Assembly (NCBI GenBank): GCA_900550695.1
Contig: URTF01000012.1
Span: 1-37,794 of the forward strand
DNA length: 37,794 nucleotides
Direction of reading: 5' to 3'
DNA from: an uncultured Ruminococcus sp.
GTDB lineage: Bacteria; Bacillota; Clostridia; Oscillospirales; Ruminococcaceae
Shown: piece by piece, positions 26,326 to 34,227 of the stretch
Layout: the number at the start of each line of letters is the position of its first letter
How positions within the stretch are numbered: position 1 is the stretch's first letter
Made by a program: the position numbers and the translations under genes
Notes under the pieces: model-generated
What the model saw: only the letters and a program-made list of their open reading frames with translations
The model's database searches: none
What the model was told of the DNA's origin: nothing

Positions 26326-28767
26326 ATGGCAGAACGCTATGACTTTGCCTCGATCGAAAAAAAGTGGCAGAAATACTGGGAGGAGAATGAGTGCTTCAAG
26401 ACAGATGTCTGGGACTTCTCCAAACCGAAATATTATGTTCTCGATATGTTCCCGTACCCCTCGGGCGTTGGTCTTCACGCAGGACACCCCGAAGGCTATA
26501 CCGCTACAGATATCGTTTCCCGTATGAAAAGAATGCAGGGCTACAACGTTCTTCACCCAATGGGATACGACTCATTCGGTCTTCCGGCAGAGCAGTATGC
26601 CGTAACAACGGGCAATCACCCGAACGGCTTTACGCAGGAAAATATAAAAACATTCTCAAAGCAGCTCAAAGAGCTTGGCTTTGACTATGACTGGTCAAAA
26701 ATGATAGCGACCTCCGACCCGAAATTCTATAAATGGACACAGTGGATCTTCAAGCAGCTCTACCTTGACGGTTATGCAAAGTATGTCGATATGCCCGTAA
26801 ACTGGTGCGAGGAGCTTGGAACGGTGCTTTCCAACGATGAGGTCATTGACGGAAAGTCCGAGCGAGGCGGCTATCCCGTTGTCAGAAAAAATATGAAGCA
26901 GTGGGTAATAGATCAGCCAGCCTTTGCCGAAAAGCTTCTGGAGGGTCTTGATGAGATCGACTGGCCCGAATCCACAAAATCGATGCAGCGCAACTGGATA
27001 GGCAAGTCCACGGGCGTTGAGGTAAAGTTCGATATTGTAGGCGGCGGAGAATTCAGCATCTATACCACCTGTATCGAAACCATCTACGGCATCACATTTA
27101 TGGTGCTTGCCCCCGACGGAGATATCGTCAAGTCGCTTATGCCCCGCATCACCAATAAGGACGAGGTTCAGGCTTATATCGACGAAACGCTCAAAAAGAA
27201 TGATATGGATCGTACCGAGCTCAATAAGACCAAGTCGGGCTGCGAGCTTAAGGGCGTTACCTGCATCAACCCCGTGAACGGCAAGGAAGTCAGAATGTTC
27301 ATCGGCGACTTCGTTCTTGCAAGCTACGGCACGGGTGCAGTTATGGCTGTTCCGTCACACGACCAGCGTGACTTTGAATATGCTGTCGCACACAATATCG
27401 ATATGATACAGGTCATCGACGGCGATGAAAAGCTCGGTCATGTCGATGTTTCCGAAAAAGCCTTTGAAAAGGGTGACTATCTCGGCAAGGGCTATAAGCT
27501 CATTAACTCCGAGGAATTCACGGGTCTTACCGTTGAGGAAGCAAAGGAAGCCATCACCTGCAAGCTTGAAAAAATGGGTGTTGCAAAGCGCACGACAAAT
27601 TATCATTTCAGAGAATGGATATTTGCACGTCAGCGTTACTGGGGCGAGCCTGTTCCCGTCGTTCATACCGAGGACGGCAAGATACATGTCCTTGATGATG
27701 AGGAGCTTCCGCTCATTCTCCCCGAGCTTGAGGATTATAAGGGCAAGAACGGCAAAGCACCTCTTGAAAATGCTGTCGAGTGGAAAAAATACGATAAGAA
27801 CGGCATAAAGGGTACAAGAGAGACCTCCACAATGCCGGGTTCGGCAGGTTCAAGCTGGTACTATTTCAGATATATCGACCCCAATAACGATAAAGAGTTC
27901 GCAGATCAGGAGCTTCTGAAGCACTGGATGCCCGTTGACCTCTACATCGGCGGACCCGAACACGCAGTCGGTCATCTTATGTATTCCCGTATCTGGAACA
28001 GATATCTTTACGATAAGGGACTTGCACCGACAAAGGAGCCGTTCAAAAAGCTCGTACATCAGGGTATGATCCTCGGCGAAAACGGTATCAAAATGGGTAA
28101 GAGATTCCCCGAATTTGTCGTTAACCCGAGCGATATCGTAAGAGATTACGGCGCAGATACCCTCCGACTTTATGAAATGTTCATGGGACCGCTCGAAGTA
28201 TCCAAGCCGTGGAGCAGCGCAGGTGTCGAGGGCGCAAAGAAGTTCATCACAAGAGTATGGAATTTCTTCACCGAGCCTGCAAACCTCACCGATGACAATG
28301 ATGGCGCTCTCACAAGAGTTTACCACCAGACCGTTAAAAAGGTCACCGATGACTTCGAGGCGCTCGCCTTCAATACCGCTATCAGCCAGCTCATGATATT
28401 TATGAATGCCGCATATAAGGCAGGAAAATGCCCCAAGGAGTACGCAGAGGGAGTTATAAAGCTCCTTTCTCCCGTAACTCCGCACGTCTGCGAGGAAATG
28501 TGGAGCAGGCTCGGTCACGATAAGACCATTGCCTACGAAGCATGGCCGACATACGACGAAAAGGAACTCGAGGTAGATACCATCGAGATCGCAGTTCAGA
28601 TCAACGGCAAGCTCAGGGGCAAGATAACAGTAGGTGTTGACGAGGAGCAGGACTCCGCTCTTGCAAAGGCTAAAGAACAGCCCGAGGTCAAGGCTTTCCT
28701 CGACGGTAAGAACATCGTCAAGGAGATCTACGTCAAGGGCAGGATAGTAAACATCGTTGCAAAGTAA
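26326..28767 (+). CDS. leuS: Leucyl-tRNA synthetase
   Basis: This class Ia synthetase charges tRNA-Leu. It has 813 residues. The HIGH-type motif is HAGH in YPSGVGLHAGH; the CP1 editing domain is inserted in the catalytic core; the anticodon-binding and C-terminal domains are complete (AVQINGKLRGKI near the end). Two departures stand out. The KMSKS loop reads KMGKR at 589-593, and the threonine-rich editing peptide reads TTCIET at 247-252 instead of TTRPDT. The editing Asp region HDQRD at 345-349 is normal. These look like subgroup traits rather than damage. It lies 24 nt after rsfS. Confidence 0.97.
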   Translation: MAERYDFASIEKKWQKYWEENECFKTDVWDFSKPKYYVLDMFPYPSGVGLHAGHPEGYTATDIVSRMKRMQGYNVLHPMGYDSFGLPAEQYAVTTGNHPNGFTQENIKTFSKQLKELGFDYDWSKMIATSDPKFYKWTQWIFKQLYLDGYAKYVDMPVNWCEELGTVLSNDEVIDGKSERGGYPVVRKNMKQWVIDQPAFAEKLLEGLDEIDWPESTKSMQRNWIGKSTGVEVKFDIVGGGEFSIYTTCIETIYGITFMVLAPDGDIVKSLMPRITNKDEVQAYIDETLKKNDMDRTELNKTKSGCELKGVTCINPVNGKEVRMFIGDFVLASYGTGAVMAVPSHDQRDFEYAVAHNIDMIQVIDGDEKLGHVDVSEKAFEKGDYLGKGYKLINSEEFTGLTVEEAKEAITCKLEKMGVAKRTTNYHFREWIFARQRYWGEPVPVVHTEDGKIHVLDDEELPLILPELEDYKGKNGKAPLENAVEWKKYDKNGIKGTRETSTMPGSAGSSWYYFRYIDPNNDKEFADQELLKHWMPVDLYIGGPEHAVGHLMYSRIWNRYLYDKGLAPTKEPFKKLVHQGMILGENGIKMGKRFPEFVVNPSDIVRDYGADTLRLYEMFMGPLEVSKPWSSAGVEGAKKFITRVWNFFTEPANLTDDNDGALTRVYHQTVKKVTDDFEALAFNTAISQLMIFMNAAYKAGKCPKEYAEGVIKLLSPVTPHVCEEMWSRLGHDKTIAYEAWPTYDEKELEVDTIEIAVQINGKLRGKITVGVDEEQDSALAKAKEQPEVKAFLDGKNIVKEIYVKGRIVNIVAK

Positions 28768-28830
28768 GCATTTTAGCTCATTGTTTACAAAAAATCTCGT
28801 CAAATTTGTGCAGGATTTTTCGGATAACCC

Positions 28831-28859
28831 TTGACAATTCGGGATTTATATTGTATAAT
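28831..28859 (+). promoter_or_regulatory. Sigma-A promoter of rpsU
   Basis: A perfect TTGACA (28831-28836), a 17-bp spacer and a perfect TATAAT (28854-28859). The start would be near 28866, giving a leader of about 50 nt with a small TGCC/GGCA hairpin just before the ribosome binding site. Confidence 0.9.
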
Positions 28860-28915
28860 AATGTAGTTATATCTTATATCATCCTCTGCCTGAGCGGCAA
28901 AGGGAGGGAATAAAA

Positions 28916-29089
28916 TTGGCAGAAATTCGTGTTGGTAAGAACGAATCCTTGGAAACTGCTCTTAAGCGTTTTAAGAGAAGCTGTGCTAAGGACGGCGTTA
29001 TCGCTGAAGTTCGTAAAAGAGAACACTATGAGAAGCCTTCGGTAAAGCGTAAGAAGAAGTCCGAAGCTGCTCGTAAGCGTAAATATTAA
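28916..29089 (+). CDS. rpsU: 30S ribosomal protein S21
   Basis: The protein has 57 residues and starts at TTG with GGGAGGG upstream. It reads MAEIRVGKNESLETALKRF, followed by KRSCAKDGVIAEVRKREHYE and a strongly basic end, which is the S21 pattern. S21 sits near the anti-Shine-Dalgarno end of 16S rRNA and aids initiation. It is a single-gene unit between its own promoter and terminator. Confidence 0.96.
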   Translation: MAEIRVGKNESLETALKRFKRSCAKDGVIAEVRKREHYEKPSVKRKKKSEAARKRKY

Positions 29090-29107
29090 TAATTTATCGC
29101 TTTAGTC

Positions 29108-29149
29108 AAGAACGGCGGCAGGGTCAAACTGTCGCCGTTCTTATTTTTT
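29108..29149 (+). terminator. Intrinsic terminator after rpsU
   Basis: A 14-bp stem with one G-U pair (29108-29121 with 29129-29142) and a 7-nt loop is followed by ATTTTTT. Confidence 0.92.
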
Positions 29150-29178
29150 AGAAAAACAGACAACTTGGAGGAAACAAA

Positions 29179-29745
29179 ATGAATTACATAAGACTGCTGC
29201 CGCTGATGCTTTTTCCGTATGCATATCTGATACTGCTGTTAATGTTCTACAAAATGCCGGATAGCTTTCTGTCAAGTGACGCTTTGCCGATAACAGTTAT
29301 CGTGTATCTTGCGCTCACGCTCATAAGCACAGTATTCGGCGCATTTTATGCAGCAATAAGCAAGCTTTCGCCGAGAAAAGCCGCAACGCTGAACCTTGTT
29401 GTAAAAGCGGTTCAGATACCTGCTTATATTTTTCATTTCATTTTGGGAATGCTGGGAACAGTTGCAAGCATCTGGGGAATAGGATTGATCATGTTTGCGA
29501 TCGCTATCGACCTCGTGACAATTGCACTGACGGGTATCCACGCTGTCGGCTGCGCCGTAAAAAACTGCAAAGCCGGTGCAATAAGCAAACGTGCAGCGGT
29601 ATTTATGTCGATAGGTTCATTCATTTACTGCATCGACCTGATAGCAGCGATCGTTCTAAGAGTTATGAGCAATAAATATAAAGATGACTACATTAAACCG
29701 CAAATAGGAGAGAAAAATGCTGTTCAGACCGACCAAAGCATATAA
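29179..29745 (+). CDS. Multi-pass membrane protein of unknown function
   Basis: The protein has 188 residues with about five predicted hydrophobic segments (6-24, 35-60, 71-90, 93-120, 139-161) and a charged C-terminal tail. TTGGAGG precedes the ATG. I do not recognise a family with confidence. Its last 29 nt overlap the start of yqeG, so the two are probably translated together. No promoter is obvious in the short gap after the rpsU terminator. Confidence 0.75.
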   Translation: MNYIRLLPLMLFPYAYLILLLMFYKMPDSFLSSDALPITVIVYLALTLISTVFGAFYAAISKLSPRKAATLNLVVKAVQIPAYIFHFILGMLGTVASIWGIGLIMFAIAIDLVTIALTGIHAVGCAVKNCKAGAISKRAAVFMSIGSFIYCIDLIAAIVLRVMSNKYKDDYIKPQIGEKNAVQTDQSI

Positions 29746-30205
29746 AAGCATACTGAATATACCGCCGCAGACGCTGACGGAAATGGGCATCAAAGCGGTG
29801 ATACTTGACGTTGACAATACGCTCACAACGCATAACAATCCCACGCCGATAGAGGGCATAGACGAATGGCTCGCCGCCGTGAAAGGCGAGGGGATAAGGC
29901 TTATCATCGTGTCGAACAATCACCCTCCGAGGGTCGCTCCGTTCGCCGAAAGACTGGGACTTGACTTTGTTCCCGAGGGCAGAAAGCCGCTCCCGAAGGG
30001 AATGAAAGAGGCTATGAAACGGCTTGGTGTCAGCAGAAAGCAGACCTGCGCTGTCGGAGATCAGATATTCACGGATATCCTCGGTGCGAACCTTTCGGGG
30101 ATAAGGTCGATATTCGTTCAGCCGATAGAGTTTGAAACGAGCTTCTGGTTCAGGGTAAAGAGAACGCTTGAAACGCCGTTCCGACCGAGGAAGTTTATAG
30201 CGTAA
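29717..30205 (+). CDS. yqeG: YqeG-family HAD phosphatase
   Basis: The protein has 162 residues, a HAD superfamily IIIA phosphatase. DVDNTL at 31-36 carries the nucleophile and acid/base aspartates. IIVSNN supplies the motif II serine, KPLPKGM the motif III lysine, and VGDQIFTDI the motif IV acidic residues. Homologues are related to the mitochondrial phosphatidylglycerophosphate phosphatase PTPMT/GEP4 group, so a lipid substrate is possible but not shown. AGGAGAG precedes the ATG, inside the end of the upstream gene. Confidence 0.92.
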   Translation: MLFRPTKAYKSILNIPPQTLTEMGIKAVILDVDNTLTTHNNPTPIEGIDEWLAAVKGEGIRLIIVSNNHPPRVAPFAERLGLDFVPEGRKPLPKGMKEAMKRLGVSRKQTCAVGDQIFTDILGANLSGIRSIFVQPIEFETSFWFRVKRTLETPFRPRKFIA

Positions 30206-30242
30206 AAGTCAGGACGGCTGCCAAATACTTCAAAATAAACAA

Positions 30243-30290
30243 AAACCTGTTTCCAAAGAATTATAGATCCTTGGAAACAGGTTTATTTTT
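30243..30290. terminator. Bidirectional terminator between converging genes
   Basis: A perfect 14-bp stem (30243-30256 with 30271-30284) is followed by ATTTTTA and preceded by an A-rich run that reads as a T run on the other strand. It lies between yqeG (+) and the PAP2 gene (-), so it can end both transcripts. Confidence 0.85.
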
Positions 30291-30319
30291 ATCGTAAAAA
30301 CAGAACTTCGCAGACATAT

Positions 30320-30832
30320 TCAACCCTTGAAAGCAATTATATATCCTGCCGCACCCATAAGCACACCGCACAGGAATCCCACGATAACATCACGGGGAAA
30401 ATGTACTCCCGAGCACACACGCAGAACAGCCATAAGCACTGCGATAACAAGTATAATTATCCCGATAACGGGCAGCTTTGGAAGTGAATACAGCGCTGTT
30501 ATGCCTATTATCGCAACACAGAAAACGTGTCGGCTCGGAAACGACCTGCCCCTTGTGTTTTTCGGGATAACGGGCGGCATTTCAAAGACCTCATAGGGTC
30601 GGGGAAAATTCACAGCTCTGCGGAAAACACTCAGAAGAACGAAGCTTACCGCAGGAACAGCTATTGCCATAGGCAAGCGTTCACGGTCTTTAATGAGAAG
30701 ATAAACAAGTATTGTGGGATATGCCGCAAAAATGAGGTATGTCAGCACCTTGTTAAGAATATTCAGCAGATGCGTCAGCTTTGCGTTTCTGCGCATTGCG
30801 CCGGTGAGCTTTGCGTAGGTTTCCTTTGTCAT
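30320..30832 (-). CDS. PAP2-family membrane phosphatase
   Basis: The protein has 170 residues with about five hydrophobic segments. The three PAP2 motifs are present: RRAVNFPRP at 71-79 (an Arg replaces the usual first Lys), PSRH at 99-102, and R138-x5-H144-x3-D148. H102 and H144 are the catalytic pair. Such enzymes remove phosphate from lipid pyrophosphates, including undecaprenyl pyrophosphate, or from phosphatidate; the substrate here is unknown. The ATG lies 9 nt after the folC stop and its AAGGTG site overlaps that stop, so it is the last gene of a minus-strand operon. Confidence 0.9.
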   Translation of the reverse strand: MTKETYAKLTGAMRRNAKLTHLLNILNKVLTYLIFAAYPTILVYLLIKDRERLPMAIAVPAVSFVLLSVFRRAVNFPRPYEVFEMPPVIPKNTRGRSFPSRHVFCVAIIGITALYSLPKLPVIGIIILVIAVLMAVLRVCSGVHFPRDVIVGFLCGVLMGAAGYIIAFKG

Positions 30833-30841
30833 AAATGCACC

Positions 30842-32095
30842 TTAACCTATCAGTTTCTGGAATGCCGATGCGAGATAGAGCGAGCCTGCGATAATGACCA
30901 TACCCTTGTCGCCTGCCAAAGCCATCGCACGGGGAACAGCGTCTTTAAGGCTCATAACTGCGCCGCTGCGGAACATTTCCTCCAGCTTCGGCGCAAACAC
31001 CGTCCTCGGTGCAAAGCCGTCAACGCATATTCCGTAGTCGATGTAGCGTGTCATAAAGCCGAGAGCCGTCTGCCAGTCCTTGTCCTCCATCATTCCGCAG
31101 ACCATTATTTTCGGTTCACGGTCGATAGTGCGGACGAAATCGGCAAGCGACCTCATTCCGTCGGGGTTATGTGCGCCGTCGATGATAACGAGAGGTTTGT
31201 CGGCACGGAGTATCTGACAGCGTGAGGGAACGACCGCATTTTTTATGCCATTGCAAATATTTTTGAAGCCAAGCGCTTTGAATCCATTGCTGCGCAGAAC
31301 TTCACAGGCTTCAATTGCGGTAAGAGCGTTGTCTATCTGATGTCTGCCGATCATCTTGGTTTCGTAGGCTCTGCCGCAGTAGCGGAAGCGGTTGCCCGTT
31401 TCATCGCAGGTTTCGATCTTCAGCTTGTCAAGGTCAGGCGTTACGAAGTCGGAAAGCTTCTCGGCGGCAGTTCCGTGAATGACTATCTCTGCCTCACGCT
31501 TCTGATTGCAGGCGAGGACAACGGGACAGCCGTTTTTGATTATGCCTGCTTTCTGACGTGCGATCTTTTCAATAGTATCGCCGAGGATCTTAGTATGGTC
31601 GAGCGAAATTGAGGTTATGACCGATACAACGGGGTCTTTGATTATGTTCGTGCAGTCGAGCAGACCGCCGAGTCCTGCTTCAAGTACGATGATATCGCAC
31701 TTTTTTGCGGCATAGTACACAAAAGCTATTGCGGTCGAAATTTCAAACTGCGAGCAGTCGATATCAAGCCCGTCAATGATAGGCTGTATCTCGGCAACAA
31801 TGGCGGCAAGCTCGTCATCGGAGATGTTCACGCCGTTTATGCGTATGCGGTCGTTATAGACCTTGATATAGGGCGAGGTGAACTCACCCGTTCTGTAGCC
31901 TGCATCTGCGAGTGCCCCCGCTATCATTCGCACAGTCGAGCCTTTGCCGTTCGTTCCCGCAACGTGGACGAATTTAAGGCTGTCCTGAGGGTTGCCGAGT
32001 GCGTCCATTATACGCTTGAAACGTGAAAGGTCGGTAACGGCTTTTCCAAGCTTTGAAAAGCTGTTTATGTACTTCATTGCATCGTAAATGTTCAT
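30842..32095 (-). CDS. folC: Folylpolyglutamate synthase / dihydrofolate synthase
   Basis: It adds glutamates to folates and may also make dihydrofolate from dihydropteroate. It has 417 residues. The Mur-ligase-type P-loop AGTNGKGS is at 46-53, the family signature SLDHTKILGDTIEKIARQKAGI in the middle, and DGAHNPDGM in the C-terminal domain. It starts 5 nt after the stop of the CPBP gene. It is the housekeeping member of an operon otherwise made of envelope-type genes. Confidence 0.96.
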   Translation of the reverse strand: MNIYDAMKYINSFSKLGKAVTDLSRFKRIMDALGNPQDSLKFVHVAGTNGKGSTVRMIAGALADAGYRTGEFTSPYIKVYNDRIRINGVNISDDELAAIVAEIQPIIDGLDIDCSQFEISTAIAFVYYAAKKCDIIVLEAGLGGLLDCTNIIKDPVVSVITSISLDHTKILGDTIEKIARQKAGIIKNGCPVVLACNQKREAEIVIHGTAAEKLSDFVTPDLDKLKIETCDETGNRFRYCGRAYETKMIGRHQIDNALTAIEACEVLRSNGFKALGFKNICNGIKNAVVPSRCQILRADKPLVIIDGAHNPDGMRSLADFVRTIDREPKIMVCGMMEDKDWQTALGFMTRYIDYGICVDGFAPRTVFAPKLEEMFRSGAVMSLKDAVPRAMALAGDKGMVIIAGSLYLASAFQKLIG

Positions 32096-32100
32096 TTTCT

Positions 32101-32943
32101 CTATCTCTTTTCGGTTGGATTATTTGAAGTTTTTTTCGCAAGAAACAAAAATACCAAAGTGAGCGCAGTATTCAGAAGTGAAACAACTACGCTTCCCTCT
32201 ATTTTAAACTCTCCGCCCGACAGCAGAGCATTTCCCGTAAATTCCGTAACGCAGAGGTTAGGGTAATCGTCCGCTAAAGAAACGCCGCCGAGTATCACCG
32301 CTCCAACGCAGTTCCATATAAAATGCATTATGATAGGCGCTGTCAGCGAGTGAGTGTATTCGAGAATCGCCGTCATTAACAGGCTCATTGTCACAATATT
32401 CAGCACTGGTATGATACCTGCTTCAAACGCTCCGCCGTGCATAAGGGTGAATAATGCCGTTGTGACAACAGCCGCAGCGACAGTGTTGTAATTTGCTTTT
32501 ATAAGCTGATACAAATATCCGCGCACGAGCATTTCCTGCATAATTGTGTTCAGGAATACGGAAATTATCCACAGCCAAAGCATCGGAACGGAATTATGTC
32601 CAACGATAGTCATTGTTCCCGTTAAAATGAGTATCACGACCGCCGCCCCGAGCCATACTATTCCTGCAATTATGCCGACAGCCGAACCTTTCAGCGGCGA
32701 AGAAACAATATTAAGCGGAACTTTTTTCTTTTCGATGAACCAAAACAAAGCTGTCATTATAACTATTGCCAAAAGCGGTATCAGCTCTGCCCAAAATCTC
32801 CAAACTGCGCCGTCCGATGAATCGGGGATAGGGAGGAAGCTTGCAAGCAATGCCCAGCCGATGAAGAATAAAAGTGATTTGCCGATTGTGATAAGTAATT
32901 TTTTAATTGGTATCAGATCGATATTTCTTTTTTGTTCTGTCAT
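32101..32943 (-). CDS. CPBP-family intramembrane protease (Abi/Rce1-like)
   Basis: The protein has 280 residues from the ATG at 32943, chosen because GGAGG lies 5 nt upstream; an earlier in-frame start at 32976 lacks one. About eight hydrophobic segments are present. The CPBP motifs are QEMLVRG at 136-142, FTLMH at 165-169 and HFIWN at 207-211. The first glutamate of the usual EExxxR is Gln here. The family includes CAAX prenyl proteases and bacteriocin self-immunity or regulatory proteins. It is the first gene of the minus-strand operon, diverging from the gntR-ABC operon. Confidence 0.9.
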   Translation of the reverse strand: MTEQKRNIDLIPIKKLLITIGKSLLFFIGWALLASFLPIPDSSDGAVWRFWAELIPLLAIVIMTALFWFIEKKKVPLNIVSSPLKGSAVGIIAGIVWLGAAVVILILTGTMTIVGHNSVPMLWLWIISVFLNTIMQEMLVRGYLYQLIKANYNTVAAAVVTTALFTLMHGGAFEAGIIPVLNIVTMSLLMTAILEYTHSLTAPIIMHFIWNCVGAVILGGVSLADDYPNLCVTEFTGNALLSGGEFKIEGSVVVSLLNTALTLVFLFLAKKTSNNPTEKR

Positions 32944-32996
32944 AAAAGCCTCCGTAGATTTAATTGTCAAGATCAATCGTCAAGTAAGATATTTAT

Positions 32997-33025
32997 ATTA
33001 TACCACTCCCAACACTATTTGTCAA
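32997..33025 (-). promoter_or_regulatory. Promoter of the CPBP-folC-PAP2 operon
   Basis: Read on the minus strand: TTGACA (33025-33020), a 17-bp spacer and TATAAT (33002-32997), both perfect consensus. The leader to the CPBP start is about 50 nt. Confidence 0.85.
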
Positions 33026-33040
33026 AGCTATTGACAAATA
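33016..33040. promoter_or_regulatory. Inverted repeat spanning both divergent -35 boxes, probable operator
   Basis: TATTTGTCA (33016-33024) and TGACAAATA (33032-33040) are a perfect 9-bp inverted repeat with a 7-bp spacer. It contains the -35 boxes of both divergent promoters, which are only 5 bp apart. A dimeric repressor bound here would block both. The adjacent GntR gene is the natural candidate. Confidence 0.6.
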
Positions 33041-33058
33041 CAAAAGTATGAGTATAAT
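33031..33058 (+). promoter_or_regulatory. Promoter of the gntR-ABC operon
   Basis: TTGACA (33031-33036), a 16-bp spacer and TATAAT (33053-33058), both perfect consensus. The -10 box is also one arm of a second small palindrome, TATAAT-tgt-ATTATA (33053-33067), which covers the expected start site and could be another binding site. Confidence 0.85.
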
Positions 33059-33137
33059 TGTATTATATGATTAGTACAAAAATAAACGAAAGGAGTTGAC
33101 TGAGGGAACGGCCGTCTGAACGGCTTTCCTATGATAG

Positions 33138-33527
33138 ATGCCATGGAATTTTAACAATAATACTCCGATATATCTACAGATAATGGATCATATAATGCTT
33201 TCTGTCGCTGTCGGCGAATACAAGGCAGGCGACAAGCTACTGCCCGTGCGTGAGCTTGCGGCTGAGGCAGAGGTAAACCCCAACACGATGCAGAAAGCGT
33301 TGTCCGAGCTTGAACGTGACGGGCTGCTTTACTCGCAGAGGACTTCGGGCAGATTTGTGACGAATGATACCGAAAAAATAGCCGCTCTTCGGCGTGATCT
33401 TGCGGTGGGGCATATTGAATACTTCCTCAAAAAGATGGAAGAGCTTGGTTACTCGAAAGAAGCGGCTCTTGATGCGCTGAAAAAATACACGGAAAATGAG
33501 GGAAAGGGAGAAAACGATGTGCAATGA
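33138..33527 (+). CDS. GntR-family transcriptional regulator, YtrA type
   Basis: The protein has 129 residues. An N-terminal winged helix (about 8-75) has PIYLQIMDHI, KLLPVRELAAEAEVNPNTMQKA and the wing YSQRTSGRFV. A tail of about 50 residues is too short for an effector domain, which is typical of the YtrA subgroup that dimerises through short helices and controls neighbouring ABC transporter genes. ATG 33138 is fixed by an in-frame TAG just before it. Unusually, the only strong Shine-Dalgarno sequence (AAAGGAG, 33089-33095) lies 42 nt upstream, with a hairpin between. Confidence 0.93.
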   Translation: MPWNFNNNTPIYLQIMDHIMLSVAVGEYKAGDKLLPVRELAAEAEVNPNTMQKALSELERDGLLYSQRTSGRFVTNDTEKIAALRRDLAVGHIEYFLKKMEELGYSKEAALDALKKYTENEGKGENDVQ

Positions 33528-34227
33528 AGCAGGCTCGCTTGTCGAGTGCAGAAATATAACAAAAAAATACGGGAACAAGGTTGCGCTGTATGACTTCAGC
33601 GTTTCTATCGGCAGGGGCAGGATAATCGGACTTTTAGGTTCGAACGGAAGCGGAAAGACCACTTTTATCAAGCTTCTTGCAGGACTGCTTACGCCTATGT
33701 TCGGCGAGATAACTATTGACGGAAAGCCTGTCGGCAGGGAAACGAAAAAGATAGTTTCCTATCTTCCCGAGAGAACGTACCTCAACCCAGACCTTACCGT
33801 AAAGGAAGCGATAGGCTTTTTCTCCGATTTTTACGGGGATTTTTCAGCGGAAAAGGCAGAGAAAATGGTCGCAGACCTCGGCATAAGCCTTAAAAGCTGC
33901 ATACGCACGATGTCAAAGGGTATGCGTGAAAAAATACAGCTTATCCTTGTAATGTGCCGTGAAGCCGAGCTTTATCTGCTCGATGAGCCAATGGGCGGCA
34001 TCGACCCTGCGGCACGTGATTTTATCATAAAAACTATCATCGGCAATTACAGCGAAAATTCTACCGTGATAATTTCAACGCACCTTATCAGCGATATCGA
34101 AAATATCCTTGACGAAGCTATTTTTATCAAGGACGGCGAACTTTATCTTCACAAGGAGATAGATGAGATTCGGGAGGAGTACGGAAAATCCGTTGACGAA
34201 CTTTTCAGGGAGGTCTACAAATGCTGA
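33517..34227 (+). CDS. ABC transporter ATP-binding protein
   Basis: The protein has 236 residues from ATG 33517, with AAAGGGAG 6 nt upstream; an earlier ATG at 33496 is less well placed. Walker A GSNGSGKTT is at 41-49, the signature MSKGMREK at 132-139, Walker B LYLLDEP at 152-158 and the H-loop His at 189. The Q-loop region reads SYLPERTYL, as in YtrB/BcrA-type exporters, not the usual Gln. It overlaps gntR by 11 nt and the permease gene by 7 nt. The ATPase and permease probably form one membrane complex. Confidence 0.94.
   Translation: MCNEAGSLVECRNITKKYGNKVALYDFSVSIGRGRIIGLLGSNGSGKTTFIKLLAGLLTPMFGEITIDGKPVGRETKKIVSYLPERTYLNPDLTVKEAIGFFSDFYGDFSAEKAEKMVADLGISLKSCIRTMSKGMREKIQLILVMCREAELYLLDEPMGGIDPAARDFIIKTIIGNYSENSTVIISTHLISDIENILDEAIFIKDGELYLHKEIDEIREEYGKSVDELFREVYKC

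Noticed and set aside
27850..28803. Minus-strand open frame of 317 codons opposite leuS
   Set aside because: It lies antisense to an unmistakable leuS, has no family motif or ribosome binding site, and its composition is that of the reversed codons of leuS.
29179..30205. A frameshifted single gene made of the membrane protein and yqeG
   Set aside because: Each has its own ribosome binding site, and YqeG has its normal family start, so the 29-nt overlap is ordinary coupling.
30527..31225. Plus-strand open frame of 232 codons opposite the PAP2 gene and folC
   Set aside because: It spans the junction of two well-supported minus-strand genes, is rich in Cys and His in a non-motif pattern, and has no start signal.
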